From assembly GCF_013337285.1 (NCBI RefSeq), contig NZ_SUPW01000001.1, forward strand, positions 930,001 through 994,000: 64,000 nt of DNA, written 5' to 3'. The notes under the pieces are model-generated. The model was not told the DNA's origin, ran no database searches, and saw only the letters and a program-made list of their open reading frames with translations. The position numbers were made by a program, and so were the translations under genes. The number at the start of each line of letters is the position of its first letter. The first letter of the stretch is position 1. The DNA is from Agrobacterium tumefaciens (GTDB taxonomy: Bacteria; Pseudomonadota; Alphaproteobacteria; Rhizobiales; Rhizobiaceae). Shown here one piece after another: positions 57,519 through 64,000 of the stretch.

Positions 57519-58379
57519 CTAACGGGCGCATTCGATCAATTTCTGAAGACCGCCCCAATTGTCGAAATGCGTTTTTCCCATTGCCGCAATTTCAGCCCGC
57601 CATTTTTTAGCGTCAATGGTTGGATGAGACGTCTTTCCGGGAAACACCACCGTAATAACTGGGATTGGATCTTTATTTTTTCGTTGGTCGGCAATGCCCG
57701 ATTTCGCTCTCAGAACGCCACCTCTGTTCACCAGCGGATTGTTGCCGATATCCTGATGGAAGCGCACGGAGGCCTCACCGAGCTTGCCGCCGTCAGCATA
57801 AACCCCGTAAGCGAAGCGCTTGGTCGCCGGGCGATAGACCACGGCGATATCGCCGTCCTTCACGCCATATTTCTTCACGAAGCTGCTGGACAAAACAACA
57901 TAGGGAATTTCGGTGGCATCGACCCAATGCCTTTGTGTTCCTGCCGGTCCATCGGGAACCGAAACAGATGTTTCGGTGATAAAAGCTTTGCCGGGCAAGG
58001 GATCGCCGGCTTTTTGAATTATCGGCTTATTGTTCTCATCTTTCGAAAAGCCAAATATTCTGACCTTCGAATAATCACCCGTGGCAACGGCCTTCTTCCA
58101 GGCATCCTGGCATTTTTTTTGCCATCCCTTGGGGTCCGTATCGGGTGTTGAACCGACAGCAGTCAGCCCGTCGCAGGTATAAGACAGCCCCTCCCCATTC
58201 ACGAGATAAGAGTTGGGCGCCCCATCGGCATCGACCTTGAGTTCCTTTGTGGAAAAAACGACGCCTCCCCTTCCGCACAGGGCCTGAGACAGGGCAGTCG
58301 TTGGCAGCGCCAATAGTGTGGCAGCGCAAAAGACAGCGTGAATCTTCGAAGTATTCGACTTGAAAAATCCGTATGACAT
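57519..58379 (-). CDS. Secreted glycoside hydrolase family 75 (chitosanase)-like protein
   Basis: A 286-residue protein with an N-terminal signal peptide (cut after TALSQALC region). Mature-part motifs are ELKVDADGAPNSYLVNGEGLSYTCDGLT, TEIPYVVLSSSF, GDIAVVYRPATKRFAYGVYADGGKLGEAS and a C-terminal PGKTSHPTIDA. The alternation of D-x-D-G and strand blocks resembles fungal-type GH75 chitosanases and their bacterial relatives, but I cannot confirm the catalytic residues. The sequence is more AT-rich than neighbours and has Lys-rich spacers, hinting at a different origin. Single gene, convergent with the FAD oxidase gene. Confidence 0.62.
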   Translation of the reverse strand: MSYGFFKSNTSKIHAVFCAATLLALPTTALSQALCGRGGVVFSTKELKVDADGAPNSYLVNGEGLSYTCDGLTAVGSTPDTDPKGWQKKCQDAWKKAVATGDYSKVRIFGFSKDENNKPIIQKAGDPLPGKAFITETSVSVPDGPAGTQRHWVDATEIPYVVLSSSFVKKYGVKDGDIAVVYRPATKRFAYGVYADGGKLGEASVRFHQDIGNNPLVNRGGVLRAKSGIADQRKNKDPIPVITVVFPGKTSHPTIDAKKWRAEIAAMGKTHFDNWGGLQKLIECAR

Positions 58380-58500
58380 GCAACCCTCCCCCTACAAAAC
58401 ATGTATAGGTTGCATTTATTCATTCAGAAGTCGAGTCCAGTCTTATTCAGGGACAGAATCTGGTGTTCACCGCCATTCCCGCCCGTTTCAATCTTCAGCC

Positions 58501-59019
58501 CTAGCCCGACGGCCGGGCGGTCCAGGCGGGAACCAGTTCCGCATTCAGGCGGCGTGGTTTTTGCGCATGGACGAACTGCGTCAGGCCCATGCCGGATTTC
58601 GCAATCGCCACCGCATGTTTCTTCGGCATCAGATAGCCATATTCCAACGGCGGCGGGCGGCGCATGATTCGGCTGAAAAACGGACGTTTGTGATAACGGG
58701 ACGGGGAAAACCGCGCTGGTTCCGCACATACCGTCACATATTCCAGTATTTCCTCAATCCAGCCGCTTTGCGGCCGCGCACCCGGCTCCACCAGCAATAT
58801 CCACTGTCCACGCGCAGAGCGCATGACATCTTCAATATCCCATTGCCCATAAAAGCGGCAACCGGCGGCATCGGCGACACGCGACGATCCATCGCGCGAA
58901 CCGTGATCGAGGATCACCACATCGCTTACAAGCCCTTCCACGGCACCGGTTACAAGCGCAGACAAGGTATGCGCCAACTCCGGTTCCTGATCCCGGCATT
59001 CCATTATGACTGTCAACAT
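58501..59019 (-). CDS. Glycosyltransferase family 2-like protein
   Basis: A 172-residue small protein whose N-terminal half follows the GT-A pattern: LTVIMECRDQEPELAHTL, VVILDHGSRDGSSRVADAAG, then ARGQWILLVEPGARP. The C-terminal half is short and differs from full-length GT2 enzymes; the usual metal-binding DxD is replaced by EPGARP-like sequence, so activity is doubtful. The start is the ATG at 59019 or the one at 59025. It is divergent from the radical SAM gene, with the SOS-like box between. Confidence 0.7.
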   Translation of the reverse strand: MLTVIMECRDQEPELAHTLSALVTGAVEGLVSDVVILDHGSRDGSSRVADAAGCRFYGQWDIEDVMRSARGQWILLVEPGARPQSGWIEEILEYVTVCAEPARFSPSRYHKRPFFSRIMRRPPPLEYGYLMPKKHAVAIAKSGMGLTQFVHAQKPRRLNAELVPAWTARPSG

Positions 59020-59196
59020 ATGCATAGCTCTAACGCATCGCACAATAAATTGCCACTGCACCCGTCACGGTAAAATCCGCCATTTTCCATACGGACCACC
59101 ATCCCACCCACCTGCTGGATCAGCCTGCAATGCGTCTCGCACACAATATGGGGCATCTCTGACACAATGTGGAATGAGAGCGGATTTGTGTTTTTT

Positions 59197-59211
59197 GTTC
59201 TTGTATTGTTC
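59197..59211 (+). promoter_or_regulatory. Putative SOS (LexA) box before the radical SAM gene
   Basis: GTTC-TTGTATT-GTTC exactly fits the alphaproteobacterial LexA box GTTC-N7-GTTC. It stands in an AT-rich segment 115 bp before the radical SAM start and 178 bp before the divergent glycosyltransferase-like start. By chance about one to two such matches are expected in 64 kb, so context matters. Confidence 0.5.
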
Positions 59212-59325
59212 TCATTCTTGAGTTAGGAATTTAATCATCGAAGAGGTGATGAAAGCCTGCTCGAACGGAAACGGTTTAGGGTGTCTGGTGGGCCTTCCAA
59301 CCCGCGGCGCTCTTGGAGCATCCAG

Positions 59326-60483
59326 ATGAGAAACCATACGCTTTCGGGGCAGGCTGCCTTCCAGCCGAGCCATATGCCAGATATTGCCAATGCGCTGGCC
59401 GATGCATCGGGCTTGCGGATCGAGATCGACCGTCGTCGCGGCCGTGGCGCCGGGATCAATCCGGATGGGCGCTTCGAGGCCCTGCATCGCGAGGTTTTCG
59501 ACGATGGCTGGCAGACACTCGAAGACATGCCGGAATTCCGCACCGAGGTGCAGGTGGAAAAGCCGCGCAGCATCATCACCAGCAACGATTCCCCCGACAT
59601 CCCCTTCGACCGTTCGATCAACCCCTATCGCGGCTGCGAACATGGCTGCATCTATTGTTTCGCGAGGCCTACACACAGCTATATGGGTCTTTCAGCCGGG
59701 CTGGATTTCGAGTCAAAGCTGTTCGCCAAGCCGGATGCGGCCAAGCTTCTGGAAAGAGAACTGGCGAAACCGGGATACAAGCCGCGGGTGATCGCCATCG
59801 GCACCAATACCGATCCCTATCAGCCGATCGAACGCGAGTGGCGCATCATGCGGCAGATACTGGAAGTGCTGGCCAAGGCCGACCATCCCGTCGCCATCGT
59901 CACCAAATCGGCGCTGATCAAGCGGGATATCGACATTCTGGCGCCGATGGCCAAAAAGGGTCTCGCCAAGGTCGGCATTTCCGTGACGACGCTGGATCGT
60001 AAGCTCTCGCGCAATATGGAGCCGCGCGCCGCCACGCCGGAGAAGCGGCTGGAAGCGGTCAAGGCGCTGACGGAAGCCGGCATTCCGGTCGCCGTGATGA
60101 TGGCGCCTGTCATTCCGGCGCTCAACGATCACGAAATCGAACGGATCCTGGAAGCCGGCAAGGCCGCCGGCGCGACCGAGGCGTCTTACGTGCTGCTGCG
60201 CCTGCCGCTGGAGGTGAGCCCGCTCTTCCGCGACTGGCTGCTGCGCAACTATCCGGACCGTTATCGTCACGTCATGTCACTGGTGCGCTCCATGCGCGAC
60301 GGCAAGGACTACGACGCGGAATTCGGGAAACGCATGAAGGGCGCCGGCCCTTACGCCTGGCAGATCGGCAGGCGTTTCGAAATGGCGACGAAACGGCTTG
60401 GCCTCATCCGCCGAGGCATTCACCTGCGCGACGATCTCTTTGTGCCGCCGGGCGGTGCAGGGGTGCAATTGTCGCTGCTTTGA
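59326..60483 (+). CDS. Radical SAM protein, PA0069/spore-photoproduct-lyase-like
   Basis: A 385-residue radical SAM enzyme. The [4Fe-4S] triad is RGCEHGCIYCFARPTHSYMG near residue 105 (CxxxCxxC). The following TIM-barrel repeats show IAIGTNTDPYQPIE and KVGISVTTLD, and the C-terminus PPGGAGVQLSLL is conserved. This group is related to spore photoproduct lyases and is called PA0069 family; its substrate is unknown. GGAG lies eight bases before the ATG at 59326. A LexA-type box 115 bp upstream would put it under DNA-damage control. Confidence 0.9.
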   Translation: MRNHTLSGQAAFQPSHMPDIANALADASGLRIEIDRRRGRGAGINPDGRFEALHREVFDDGWQTLEDMPEFRTEVQVEKPRSIITSNDSPDIPFDRSINPYRGCEHGCIYCFARPTHSYMGLSAGLDFESKLFAKPDAAKLLERELAKPGYKPRVIAIGTNTDPYQPIEREWRIMRQILEVLAKADHPVAIVTKSALIKRDIDILAPMAKKGLAKVGISVTTLDRKLSRNMEPRAATPEKRLEAVKALTEAGIPVAVMMAPVIPALNDHEIERILEAGKAAGATEASYVLLRLPLEVSPLFRDWLLRNYPDRYRHVMSLVRSMRDGKDYDAEFGKRMKGAGPYAWQIGRRFEMATKRLGLIRRGIHLRDDLFVPPGGAGVQLSLL

Positions 60484-60504
60484 AAAACGGACGCTGAAAA
60501 CATC

Positions 60505-60550
60505 CTGCCTGATCGAAGCACCACACAGCGCGTGAGGCGATATCAGGCAG
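60505..60550. repeat. Inverted repeat between radical SAM gene and rnhB
   Basis: CTGCCTGAT (60505-60513) and ATCAGGCAG (60542-60550), perfect 9-base arms with a 28-base loop. No T run follows, so termination is doubtful. The rest of the 338-bp gap holds no gene I can support. Confidence 0.5.
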
Positions 60551-60821
60551 AACACGACAAGGAGCGCTGGCCTCTTCCCTTCTAGCGGCCACACTCCCCA
60601 TGAAATGCCCGGCGGGTTTTCCCTGGCCAGCCGGACATCGCCCCCCCGGAACCGCCGCCTCGCGTGCGATCGTTTTTCCTCCGCCGCCCCGCTGGAGGAT
60701 CAAAGGTCATGATGACCTCGAAGGCACAGTGAGCCATGCCCCTCGACCCGGCTCACCCGTGCTGTCATCGCCCGCCTCCGGGGGCTTGCAGGAGATCGGG
60801 TGTGTGTGCAAGTTTCGCCGC

Positions 60822-61475
60822 ATGAAACGCCGCACCGCACCCGATTCTCCTGCCCTCTTCGATCTTGCCGATACCGGCCCGGATTTCTCTTGCGAGCTTG
60901 AGGCAAAAAAGAAAGGCCTCTGGCCCGTGGCAGGCACGGATGAAGCGGGCCGCGGACCGCTCGCCGGCCCGGTGGTTGCGGCCGCCGTCATTCTCGATCC
61001 GGACAATATTCCTGAGGGTATGGACGATTCCAAAAAGCTGACGAAGCTGAAGCGGGAAAGCCTCTTCGTACAGATCATGGAAACATCGATCGTCTCGGTC
61101 GCTTCCTCCGGCCCCGGCCTGATCGACAGCATGAATATCCTGCGCGCCAGCCTCGACGCCATGCGCCGCGCCGTACTCGGCCTCGAAACCTCCCCCGCCC
61201 TCGTGCTGGCCGATGGCCGCGACAGGCCGCCGGGCATCACCTGCGAAGCCAAAGCCGTCATCAAGGGCGATTCCCGCTCCCTCTCCATCGCCGCCGCCTC
61301 GATCATAGCCAAGGTGACCCGCGACCGGATGATGGAACGCGCCGGTTTGGTGCATTCGTCCTATGGTTTTGAAGGCCATGCCGGTTACGGCACGCCCGCT
61401 CATTTGCGCGCTATCGAAAGCAACGGCCCCTGCCCGTTGCACAGGATGAGCTTTCGGCCGTTGAAGCGGGATTGA
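60822..61475 (+). CDS. rnhB: Ribonuclease HII
   Basis: A 217-residue RNase HII that removes ribonucleotides from DNA and resolves RNA-DNA hybrids. Catalytic residues are the D/E pair in [15 protein letters not shown] in LADGRDRP and the later [15 protein letters not shown], with the C-terminal [15 protein letters not shown] choose the ATG at 60822 as the longer frame (to 60600) gives an unusual leader. It is the last ordinary gene before the lower-G+C segment with the RelA/SpoT-domain gene. Confidence 0.95.
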   Translation: MKRRTAPDSPALFDLADTGPDFSCELEAKKKGLWPVAGTDEAGRGPLAGPVVAAAVILDPDNIPEGMDDSKKLTKLKRESLFVQIMETSIVSVASSGPGLIDSMNILRASLDAMRRAVLGLETSPALVLADGRDRPPGITCEAKAVIKGDSRSLSIAAASIIAKVTRDRMMERAGLVHSSYGFEGHAGYGTPAHLRAIESNGPCPLHRMSFRPLKRD

Positions 61476-61581
61476 TCTGGACGGAGTAGTAGAGGGCCGA
61501 GCACGTAGATTACGCGTGCTAATCTGTGTATTGCGCCCTCGGGTTGATGATTGTTCAAATAAAAATTTCTAGTATCCTTGG

Positions 61582-62766
61582 GTGAACATTTGGATCAGAT
61601 TCGCGATGCCGGTTTACCCTGAACTTAAATTCAGTATGCAGGAAGTAAGAGCCGCTGGAAAACGTCTAAAGGACGAACTGAACCTATACTCCGCAGTTGA
61701 CTGGCGCGACGCGCATCATGTTTTTGCAGTCGCAAACTCATGGCGCGACAGCCATTTTTTTCCCATGCGCTCCGTCTATCTCTCTGCCGCATATCGCATG
61801 CGCAACATTGGTATTAAGGGCGATATGGCGGCTCGACCAAAGCGTATGGCCAGCATTCGAAGGAAGCTCCGTGAATCCGACATTCACCTCGACCGTATGC
61901 AGGATATAGGAGGCTGTCGCGCCATTCTCGATGATATCGCAGGTGTTCGTTCCTTGCTTGCTGCGATCAATGACGGATTCCCTCATCATGACCGGCGGCA
62001 ATGGCCTTACATAGATGCGCCGAAAGACGACGGGTATCGTAGCCACCATATCTCTTTCGAGTTTTGCCCTCGGAGGAAGGAACAAGCAATTTTTGCCGGT
62101 CGCCGGGTGGAGTTTCAAATTAGAACACGCCTCCAACACTCATGGGCGACCGCAGTTGAAGCTGTAAGCCTGTTCAACGGCGAGGACTTGAAACATCATC
62201 ACGGCAATACCGACTGGCTCCGTCTGTTCAAGCTTATGTCGGGTGAATTCGCATATGTCGAGGGCTGCGCTGTTGGCTCTGGCGTGTCTGACCGACCGCT
62301 TCGAATTGCTGAAATCAAGACTTTAGAAGCGAAGCTGGACGCAATCTCCACTTTAGAGAATATTCGCACAGCGACCACCTATGCCGAGACATACCTCTAT
62401 GGTGATGGGAAATTCTTCTTAATTATTTATAACAACGATGATCACACCGTTACGGTCGAGCGATACTCTGAAATATTGCAGCTTCAGGCTCGTCTCGCGT
62501 TCATCGAACGGCAAATTGAGGAAGGCTTTACACGTGCGAAAGTCGTAACCGTCGAAGTCTCACGCATTAACAACCTCGTGCGAACCTACCCGAATTATTT
62601 CGGCGACGTGGGAGTCTTCTTGAGTAATCTGAGAAGGATTGTTCGAGGTCAAGATGCGCTAGAATTCACTCTGATTCAGCAGGAGCGCGTGAAAATTCCG
62701 AAACCGCAGCTCCAAGGGGATGTGCGCAATCTGACCAGGCGCTATACACGCTGGTATCCTAGCTAA
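61582..62766 (+). CDS. RelA/SpoT-domain protein, possible defence or stress (p)ppGpp synthetase-like
   Basis: A 394-residue protein (GTG at 61582; 386 from the ATG at 61606). Synthetase signatures are intact: RLKR-like KRMASIRRKL (88-96), the D-x-x-G-x-R motif in DIGGCR (108-113), GYRSHH (151-156), VEFQIRT (176-182) and QHSWA (185-189). The HD hydrolase, TGS and ACT domains of housekeeping Rel are absent. The C-terminal half (200-394) is an unrecognised helical extension. Similar small alarmone-synthetase families include toxic ones (ToxSAS) and CapRel anti-phage proteins; which this is cannot be read. Codons and base composition are more AT-rich than neighbours, suggesting acquisition by transfer. 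Confidence 0.85.
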   Translation: MNIWIRFAMPVYPELKFSMQEVRAAGKRLKDELNLYSAVDWRDAHHVFAVANSWRDSHFFPMRSVYLSAAYRMRNIGIKGDMAARPKRMASIRRKLRESDIHLDRMQDIGGCRAILDDIAGVRSLLAAINDGFPHHDRRQWPYIDAPKDDGYRSHHISFEFCPRRKEQAIFAGRRVEFQIRTRLQHSWATAVEAVSLFNGEDLKHHHGNTDWLRLFKLMSGEFAYVEGCAVGSGVSDRPLRIAEIKTLEAKLDAISTLENIRTATTYAETYLYGDGKFFLIIYNNDDHTVTVERYSEILQLQARLAFIERQIEEGFTRAKVVTVEVSRINNLVRTYPNYFGDVGVFLSNLRRIVRGQDALEFTLIQQERVKIPKPQLQGDVRNLTRRYTRWYPS

Positions 62767-62871
62767 AAGTTCGGACATAGCGATAACCGGTCATTTGGCA
62801 CACCAATATTTTGGATGTTGCTGGAAGAATGTTTGTGACTTCGGCATTCCGTGGAGTTCCTCCCCAGCCAC

Positions 62872-62899
62872 ATTAGATTTCCTTTGCTACAAATCTAAT
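62872..62899. repeat. Inverted repeat downstream of the RelA/SpoT-domain gene
   Basis: ATTAGATTT-N11-AAATCTAAT style pairing: 9-base arms at 62872-62880 and 62891-62899, 10-base spacer. It is AT-rich and sits between the RelA/SpoT stop and the small ORF. Possible operator or weak terminator. Confidence 0.55.
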
Positions 62900-62925
62900 C
62901 GAAATTTCTTCGGCGGATCACCGCC

Positions 62926-63093
62926 ATGATCGACCTCAATTTGTCCGATACATCCCCAGCAATCACCCATGTATTGCCGGAAAGCGTATCTCCCTCAAAA
63001 GAGAGAATTCGATTACAACTTCCGCAGCGTCCTTACATGTTGATTGAGTTCCATCCTTGGCTGCCGCGTCGCATCTCTGATAGTCTTTTCTAA
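62926..63093 (+). CDS. Possible 55-residue small ORF in the island
   Basis: An ATG ORF of 55 codons with GGA seven to nine bases upstream. The predicted protein has a hydrophilic first half and the end YMLIEFHPWLPRRISDSLF. No family is recognised. It lies 159 bp after the RelA/SpoT-domain gene on the same strand, inside the lower-G+C segment and just before the atpF terminator. It could be an antitoxin-like partner, a remnant of a longer gene, or chance. Confidence 0.3.
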   Translation: MIDLNLSDTSPAITHVLPESVSPSKERIRLQLPQRPYMLIEFHPWLPRRISDSLF

Positions 63094-63102
63094 CACAAAC
63101 AA

Positions 63103-63135
63103 AAAACCCCTCACGGCTCGCGCCGGAGGGGTTTT
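63103..63135 (-). terminator. Terminator of the ATP synthase b-subunit transcript
   Basis: AAAACCCCTC paired with GAGGGGTTTT, with an inner CGGC/GCCG stem; on the minus strand six T's follow. It lies 21 bp after the atpF stop and is a strong intrinsic terminator. Confidence 0.92.
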
Positions 63136-63155
63136 GAAACAATCCGAGATAAATC

Positions 63156-63641
63156 TCAGTTCAGCTTCGACTTCACTTCGCCGATCGTGTCGGCAAAAAG
63201 CTTGGCCTTTGCGGCAGCCGTGGTCTTTTCCGCCAGCAGCTTCTCTGAAGCGGCAATGGCGATGTCCACGGCGGCGGCGCGGACGGCGCCGATGGCGTCT
63301 TCTTCGGCCTGCTTGATCTTCTGTTCCGAAAGAGCCGTGCGGCGGGCGACGAATTCTTCCGTCTTCTGCCTGGCTTCTTCCGTCAGGGCAGCGGCTTCAC
63401 GTTCAGCGGCGGCAACGATGCCCGCGGCTTCGGCTTCGGCTTCCTTGCGCTTGCGCTGATATTCGGCCAGCAGGTGCTGGGCCTCTTCACGCAGACGCTT
63501 GGCTTCGGCCAGCTCGTCCTGAATGTTCTGGGCGCGCTCGTCCAGAGACTTGGAGAGCATGCCCGGAACCTTGAGATAGGCGATCAGGACAAAGAAAAGG
63601 ACGAGACCGACAAGAGCGAAAAATGATGCATCAAATGCCAT
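63156..63641 (-). CDS. atpF: ATP synthase F0 subunit b
   Basis: A 161-residue stator subunit. One N-terminal membrane helix (residues 5-25, FFALVGLVLFFVLIAYL) is followed by a long charged coiled coil rich in Ala, Glu, Lys and Arg up to the end. It links F0 with F1 in the F-type ATP synthase. It begins one base after the stop of the b' gene (TGACATG), the usual order in photosynthetic and other alphaproteobacteria, where F0 holds a b/b' heterodimer. Last gene of the transcript, followed by a terminator. Confidence 0.95.
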   Translation of the reverse strand: MAFDASFFALVGLVLFFVLIAYLKVPGMLSKSLDERAQNIQDELAEAKRLREEAQHLLAEYQRKRKEAEAEAAGIVAAAEREAAALTEEARQKTEEFVARRTALSEQKIKQAEEDAIGAVRAAAVDIAIAASEKLLAEKTTAAAKAKLFADTIGEVKSKLN

Positions 63642-63642
63642 G

Positions 63643-64000
63643 TCAGGCTCCCTTCACGCTAGAAGCGGCGGCGATTGCGGCCTTGACGTCGGTATCCTTG
63701 ACCTTGGCGCCAACCAGCTGGTCGACGATCGCAGTCGCGGTTTCCTCGGCAATGACGCCGACATCGGCGAAAGCCTGATCCCTGATGCCCGCAATGCGCT
63801 TTTCGGCGGCGGCCAGCTTTTCAGCAAGTCCTGCCTCGATGGCGGCGCGGTCGGCATCAGCCTTGGCCTTGGCGGCGTCTCGTGCCGCGGAGCCGATCGA
63901 GCTTGCCTTGGCGCGGGCTGCCGCGAGTTCTTTTTCATAGGTTTCGACGGCTGCGTCAGCTTCGCTTTTCAGCCGTGCTGCTTCATCGAGATCCTGTGCG
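63643..64000 (-). CDS. atpF2: ATP synthase F0 subunit b' (3' part)
   Basis: The frame is open to the right window edge and its 118 visible residues are a long Ala/Glu/Lys-rich coiled coil ([17 protein letters not shown], then [19 protein letters not shown]) ending SSVKGA. This matches the C-terminal region of the second b-type stator subunit, b', which pairs with AtpF. The start and membrane helix lie outside the window. The reading frame is the one ending at the TGA of 63643-63645; the other open frame on this strand is a shadow. Confidence 0.9.
   Translation of the reverse strand, partial: AQDLDEAARLKSEADAAVETYEKELAAARAKASSIGSAARDAAKAKADADRAAIEAGLAEKLAAAEKRIAGIRDQAFADVGVIAEETATAIVDQLVGAKVKDTDVKAAIAAASSVKGA

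Noticed and set aside
61507..61525. AGATTA-N7-TAATCT inverted repeat upstream of the RelA/SpoT-domain gene
   Set aside because: Six-base arms in AT-rich DNA are too likely by chance to call an operator, although it would be well placed for autoregulation.
63654..63938. 94-codon frame on the minus strand at the right edge
   Set aside because: Out of frame with the coiled-coil b' subunit, which is open to the window edge and ends one base before atpF.

Overview
The window reads as a piece of the circular chromosome of an Agrobacterium / Rhizobium-group alphaproteobacterium, most likely the A. tumefaciens species complex. The reasons are the ATP synthase with split b and b' subunits, BA14K and IalB family proteins, the aa3 oxidase cluster with split assembly genes, and the rhizobial type of intergenic palindromes. 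In addition, the Dxs, ThrB and XseB proteins look nearly identical to what I remember of A. fabrum C58 (recognition from memory, not a search). G+C is high throughout, except in a lower-G+C stretch at about 61.48-63.10 kb.

Layout. 0-6.8 kb: a GGDEF/EAL protein cut by the window edge, a zinc-ribbon metallopeptidase, CsbD, YqgE, a DsbD-alpha-like periplasmic protein and a peroxiredoxin. 6.9-17.2 kb: a long leftward block holding the aa3 cytochrome c oxidase genes (ctaC, ctaD, ctaB, a 43-residue CoxF-like gene, ctaG, ctaE), then DUF983, SURF1, ispH, thrB, rnhA and a Dabb protein. 17.5-30 kb: mostly rightward housekeeping genes (IalB-like, tldD, HAD hydrolase, TauE/SafE, pdxH, a DnaJ-like protein, fabI, a histidine phosphatase, aroC, ribB). 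30-38.3 kb: a YcaQ/AlkX-type glycosylase, the biotin transporter bioMNY, an HDAC-like amidohydrolase with xseB, a pirin and dxs. 38.3-46 kb: small regulators with divergent partners, a membrane Gate-domain protein, a chemoreceptor, tlyA and a TrmA-type RNA methyltransferase. 46-54 kb: a crotonase/acyl-CoA dehydrogenase pair, a CorA/ZntB-like transporter, two tandem BA14K proteins and gbcAB for glycine betaine demethylation. 54-61.5 kb: threonylcarbamoyl-AMP synthase, an FAD-linked oxidase, a GH75-like secreted protein, a glycosyltransferase-like protein, a spore-photolyase-like radical SAM protein and rnhB. 61.5-64 kb: a RelA/SpoT-domain protein in an apparent insertion, then atpF and the 3' part of the b' gene.

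Dispersed palindromes are conspicuous. Family A (core CTCGGGCTTG/CAAGCCCGAG) has four copies. Family B (RIME-like, arms CTTCTCCCCG) has three full copies and one single arm. One copy of a third type lies after tldD. Most sit between convergent genes or at gene ends, where they could fold into terminator-like hairpins.

The strongest lead for something under-described is the RelA/SpoT-domain gene at 61582-62766. It keeps the (p)ppGpp-synthetase signature motifs, has no hydrolase domain, carries a long C-terminal extension of unknown function, and sits with a 55-codon ORF and a 9-bp inverted repeat in the lower-G+C stretch between rnhB and the ATP synthase genes. Regulatory leads are an SOS-box-like GTTC-N7-GTTC before the radical SAM gene, an FNR/FixK-like box before ctaC, helically phased GCGACA repeats before gbcA, and perfect inverted repeats before fabI and in the 38.7-kb divergent promoter.
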